From: Rhodoferax sp.
Lineage (GTDB): Bacteria > Pseudomonadota > Gammaproteobacteria > Burkholderiales > Burkholderiaceae_C
Length of the DNA: 8,264 nt
Assembly: GCA_021731215.1 (NCBI GenBank)
Contig: JAKFXU010000352.1
Coordinates: forward strand, 1-8,264
Direction: 5' to 3'
Part shown: in pieces, positions 6,931-8,264 of the stretch
Layout: the number at the start of each line of letters is the position of its first letter
Numbering within the stretch: position 1 is the stretch's first letter
Translations under genes and position numbers: made by a program
Notes under the pieces: model-generated
The model's input: the letters and a program-made list of their open reading frames with translations, nothing else
The model's database searches: none
What the model was told of the DNA's origin: nothing

Positions 6931-7616
6931 CAGTTCGCTCCTTTCGCATCATCATTTTTAGCCTTGACTTTGACCGCTGGACGCACCGTCACAAAACCGC
7001 CAGCGGAACCAGGAATCGCACCCCGGATCATGAGCAGTTGACGCGCTTCGTCAATTCGGATGACATCCAGATTTTGAGTAGTGACAAGATCAACACCCAG
7101 GTGACCCGTCATGCGCTTACCGGGAAACACCCGACCCGGATCCTGCGCCATGCCAATCGAGCCCGGCACGTTGTGCGAACGGCTATTGCCGTGCGACGCT
7201 CGCTGCGAACTCATGTGGTGGCGCTTGATCGTGCCGGCGAAGCCCTTGCCAATGGTGGTGCCCTGCACGTCAACCTTTTGACCGACCGCGAACACAGCCG
7301 CCACCGGCACGGTTGCGCCTGCTTGGTACTGGGAGGCGACATCCGGGGTTAAGCGGAATTCTTGAATGATTTCACCGGCTTCGACCCCTGCTTTGGCAAG
7401 GTGGCCGGCGGCGGGCTTGGTGACGCGCGAAGCTTTGCGCGCGCCAAATGTCACCTGCAAGGCAACATAGCCATCATTCTCCTGGGTTTTGACCTGGGTC
7501 ACACGGTTGTTAGACACATCTACCACCGTGACGGGGATTGCATCCCCCTCATCGGTGAATAGGCGCATCATGCCCACCTTGCGCCCCAGCAACCCTAAGC
7601 GATTGCTAAGACTCAT
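6930..7616 (-). CDS. rplC: 50S ribosomal protein L3
   Basis: This 228-residue protein nucleates 50S assembly and extends a loop toward the peptidyl transferase centre. The N terminus [20 protein letters not shown], the segment [11 protein letters not shown] (123-133) and the loop [15 protein letters not shown] (141-155) are diagnostic. Residue 156 is Met where E. coli has Gln150, the glutamine methylated by PrmB. The start at 7616 is chosen by homology and by GGAG (7626-7623) six bases upstream. The frame is open to an ATG at 7718 and has another at 7635, but neither has a comparable Shine-Dalgarno. It is the first gene after a terminator and promoter in the rpsJ-rplC gap. Confidence 0.97.
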   Translation of the reverse strand: MSLSNRLGLLGRKVGMMRLFTDEGDAIPVTVVDVSNNRVTQVKTQENDGYVALQVTFGARKASRVTKPAAGHLAKAGVEAGEIIQEFRLTPDVASQYQAGATVPVAAVFAVGQKVDVQGTTIGKGFAGTIKRHHMSSQRASHGNSRSHNVPGSIGMAQDPGRVFPGKRMTGHLGVDLVTTQNLDVIRIDEARQLLMIRGAIPGSAGGFVTVRPAVKVKAKNDDAKGAN

Positions 7617-7723
7617 TTTTTTCTCCGTAACTTTCATCGCTGCAACTTCAATTGGCTGCCGCGTTTTTTCATGAAAGACTGTTAATAAAACTCCATTGGC
7701 GCTGTAACGCAAATCCAATGAAG
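7617..7723 (-). promoter_or_regulatory. Predicted 5' leader of the rplC-rpsQ transcript with inverted repeat and a 12-codon ORF
   Basis: Assuming initiation about seven bases after the -10 at 7735-7730, the leader is about 107 nt. It holds an inverted repeat, CATTGG (7720-7715) with CCAATG (7699-7694), closing a 15-nt loop; one arm base pair region therefore starts right at the 5' end. Further down is a short ORF (7672-7634) encoding [12 protein letters not shown], but it has no well-placed Shine-Dalgarno. The rplC ribosome site GGAG is at 7626-7623. A leader of this length before a ribosomal operon could be a site of autogenous control, but I recognise no known ribosomal-protein leader motif by eye. 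Confidence 0.4.
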
Positions 7724-7729
7724 CCTAGC

Positions 7730-7758
7730 AGTATATCCTGAACTTGTTTTTGTAGCAA
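7730..7758 (-). promoter_or_regulatory. Predicted sigma70-type promoter for rplC and downstream genes
   Basis: On the minus strand TTGCTA (7758-7753) and TATACT (7735-7730) are separated by exactly 17 bases. They match four of six bases of the -35 consensus and five of six of the -10. The promoter lies just after a terminator-like hairpin and about 115 bases before the rplC start codon, in a 197-bp gap that would otherwise be unexpectedly long for this cluster. Transcription would start near 7723. Confidence 0.65.
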
Positions 7759-7778
7759 GCCCGCTCAATACGCAAGGC

Positions 7779-7805
7779 AAAAAATGGCGCTGCGCTTGCA
7801 ACGCC
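7779..7805 (-). terminator. Intrinsic terminator (or attenuator) after rpsJ
   Basis: On the minus strand GGCGTTGC (7805-7798) pairs with GCAGCGCC (7793-7786) around an AAGC loop, giving an 8-bp stem with one G-U pair. One A follows, then TTTTTT (7784-7779). It begins eight bases after the rpsJ stop codon. A GC-rich stem, tight loop and six-base T tract make it the best intrinsic terminator in the window, and it would stop or attenuate transcription coming from tuf-rpsJ. Confidence 0.78.
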
Positions 7806-7813
7806 TATTTCTT

Positions 7814-8128
7814 TTACTGCAACTTGATCTCCACATCGACGCCGGCGGGCAAGTCAAGCTTCATCAAGGCATCAACGGTTTTGTCCGTCGGGTCAACGAT
7901 GTCCATCAGGCGCTGGTGGGTGCGAATTTCAAACTGGTCGCGACTGGTCTTGTTGACGTGCGGGGAACGCAGAATGTCGAACCGCTTCATGCGGGTTGGC
8001 AGCGGCACCGGGCCCTTGACAATGGCGCCGGTGCGCTTGGCCGTGTCCACAATCTCGGCGGCCGACTGGTCGATTAGTTTGTAGTCAAACGCCTTCAGGC
8101 GGATGCGGATTTTTTGTTTGGTAGCCAT
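7814..8128 (-). CDS. rpsJ: 30S ribosomal protein S10 (NusE)
   Basis: This 104-residue protein of the 30S head also acts as transcription factor NusE, which pairs with NusB in antitermination and with NusG to link RNA polymerase to the ribosome. The sequence [17 protein letters not shown] at the N terminus, the signature [21 protein letters not shown] (41-61) and [13 protein letters not shown] (65-77) are diagnostic, and the length is standard. It starts nine bases after the tuf stop. Its Shine-Dalgarno AAGGAAC shares bases with that stop (TAAGGAACTAGCATG). Unlike the classical arrangement, it is separated from rplC by a terminator and a promoter. Confidence 0.98.
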   Translation of the reverse strand: MATKQKIRIRLKAFDYKLIDQSAAEIVDTAKRTGAIVKGPVPLPTRMKRFDILRSPHVNKTSRDQFEIRTHQRLMDIVDPTDKTVDALMKLDLPAGVDVEIKLQ

Positions 8129-8137
8129 GCTAGTTCC

Positions 8138-8264
8138 TTACGCGATGATCTTGGCAACCACACCGGCACCGACCGTCTTGCCACCTTCACGGATGGCGAA
8201 ACGCAGGCCTTCTTCCATGGCGATCGGGTTGATCAGCTTGACCGTGATCGACACGTTGTCGCCC
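8138..8264 (-). CDS. tuf: Elongation factor Tu, C-terminal end (runs off right edge)
   Basis: The last 41 codons of EF-Tu, the GTPase that delivers aminoacyl-tRNA to the ribosome, enter from the right edge. The visible part belongs to beta-barrel domain 3: [20 protein letters not shown], then [16 protein letters not shown], ending AKIIA. Most EF-Tu proteins I know read GGRTVGAG here, so the Lys at that position is a small departure. Location directly before rpsJ matches the str operon tuf copy (usually called tufA) of proteobacteria, but the number of tuf copies in this genome cannot be told from the window. Confidence 0.95.
   Translation of the reverse strand, partial: GDNVSITVKLINPIAMEEGLRFAIREGGKTVGAGVVAKIIA

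Noticed and set aside
7617..7718. Longer rplC start at 7718 or 7637
   Set aside because: Residues before MSLSNRLG have no similarity to L3, the far start would overlap the predicted promoter's start region, and only 7616 has a well-placed GGAG.
1..8264. Search by eye for mobile elements, CRISPR repeats, tRNA genes, defence or biosynthetic clusters
   Set aside because: Nothing beyond short hairpins was seen. All long stretches are accounted for by conserved housekeeping or simple metabolic genes, so I do not claim a new multi-gene system here.

Overview
The window looks like chromosomal DNA of a GC-rich betaproteobacterium. The ribosomal protein sequences resemble those of Comamonadaceae (Polaromonas/Rhodoferax/Acidovorax-like), and the order tuf-rpsJ-rplC-rplD-rplW-rplB-rpsS-rplV-rpsC-rplP-rpmC-rpsQ is the classical bacterial S10 cluster attached to the end of a str-type operon. 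The family assignment rests on remembered protein similarity, not on a search.

Layout on the minus strand, read right to left: the 3' end of tuf (8264-8138), rpsJ (8128-7814), a 197-bp gap, then ten tightly packed ribosomal protein genes from rplC (start 7616) to rpsQ (stop 2672). Genes in this block overlap by 1-4 bases or are separated by at most 16 bases, and most start codons have Shine-Dalgarno sequences that overlap or adjoin the preceding stop codon. The rpsJ-rplC gap is the most informative non-coding stretch. It holds a good intrinsic terminator, then a good sigma70-type promoter, then a roughly 107-nt leader with an inverted repeat. This suggests that tuf-rpsJ and rplC-to-rpsQ are partly separate transcription units.

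After rpsQ come two hairpins, one of them terminator-like. A Prx5-like one-cysteine peroxiredoxin gene (2574-2068) follows in the same direction. The spc operon (rplN onward) does not follow rpsQ, so the cluster ends here.

The left part holds plus-strand genes unrelated to translation: a fumarylacetoacetate hydrolase family protein (450-1475) with a notable change at a metal-ligand position, and a GNAT acetyltransferase (1527-2015). The GNAT gene converges on the peroxiredoxin gene across a 9-bp-stem hairpin. At the left edge, divergent from the hydrolase gene, is the N-terminal part of a membrane-anchored proline/alanine-rich protein that is probably of the DUF3108 type.

I see no mobile element, CRISPR array, tRNA or rRNA. 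I also see no clear new multi-gene system: this is mostly core housekeeping DNA, and the points of interest are regulatory architecture and individual residue changes.
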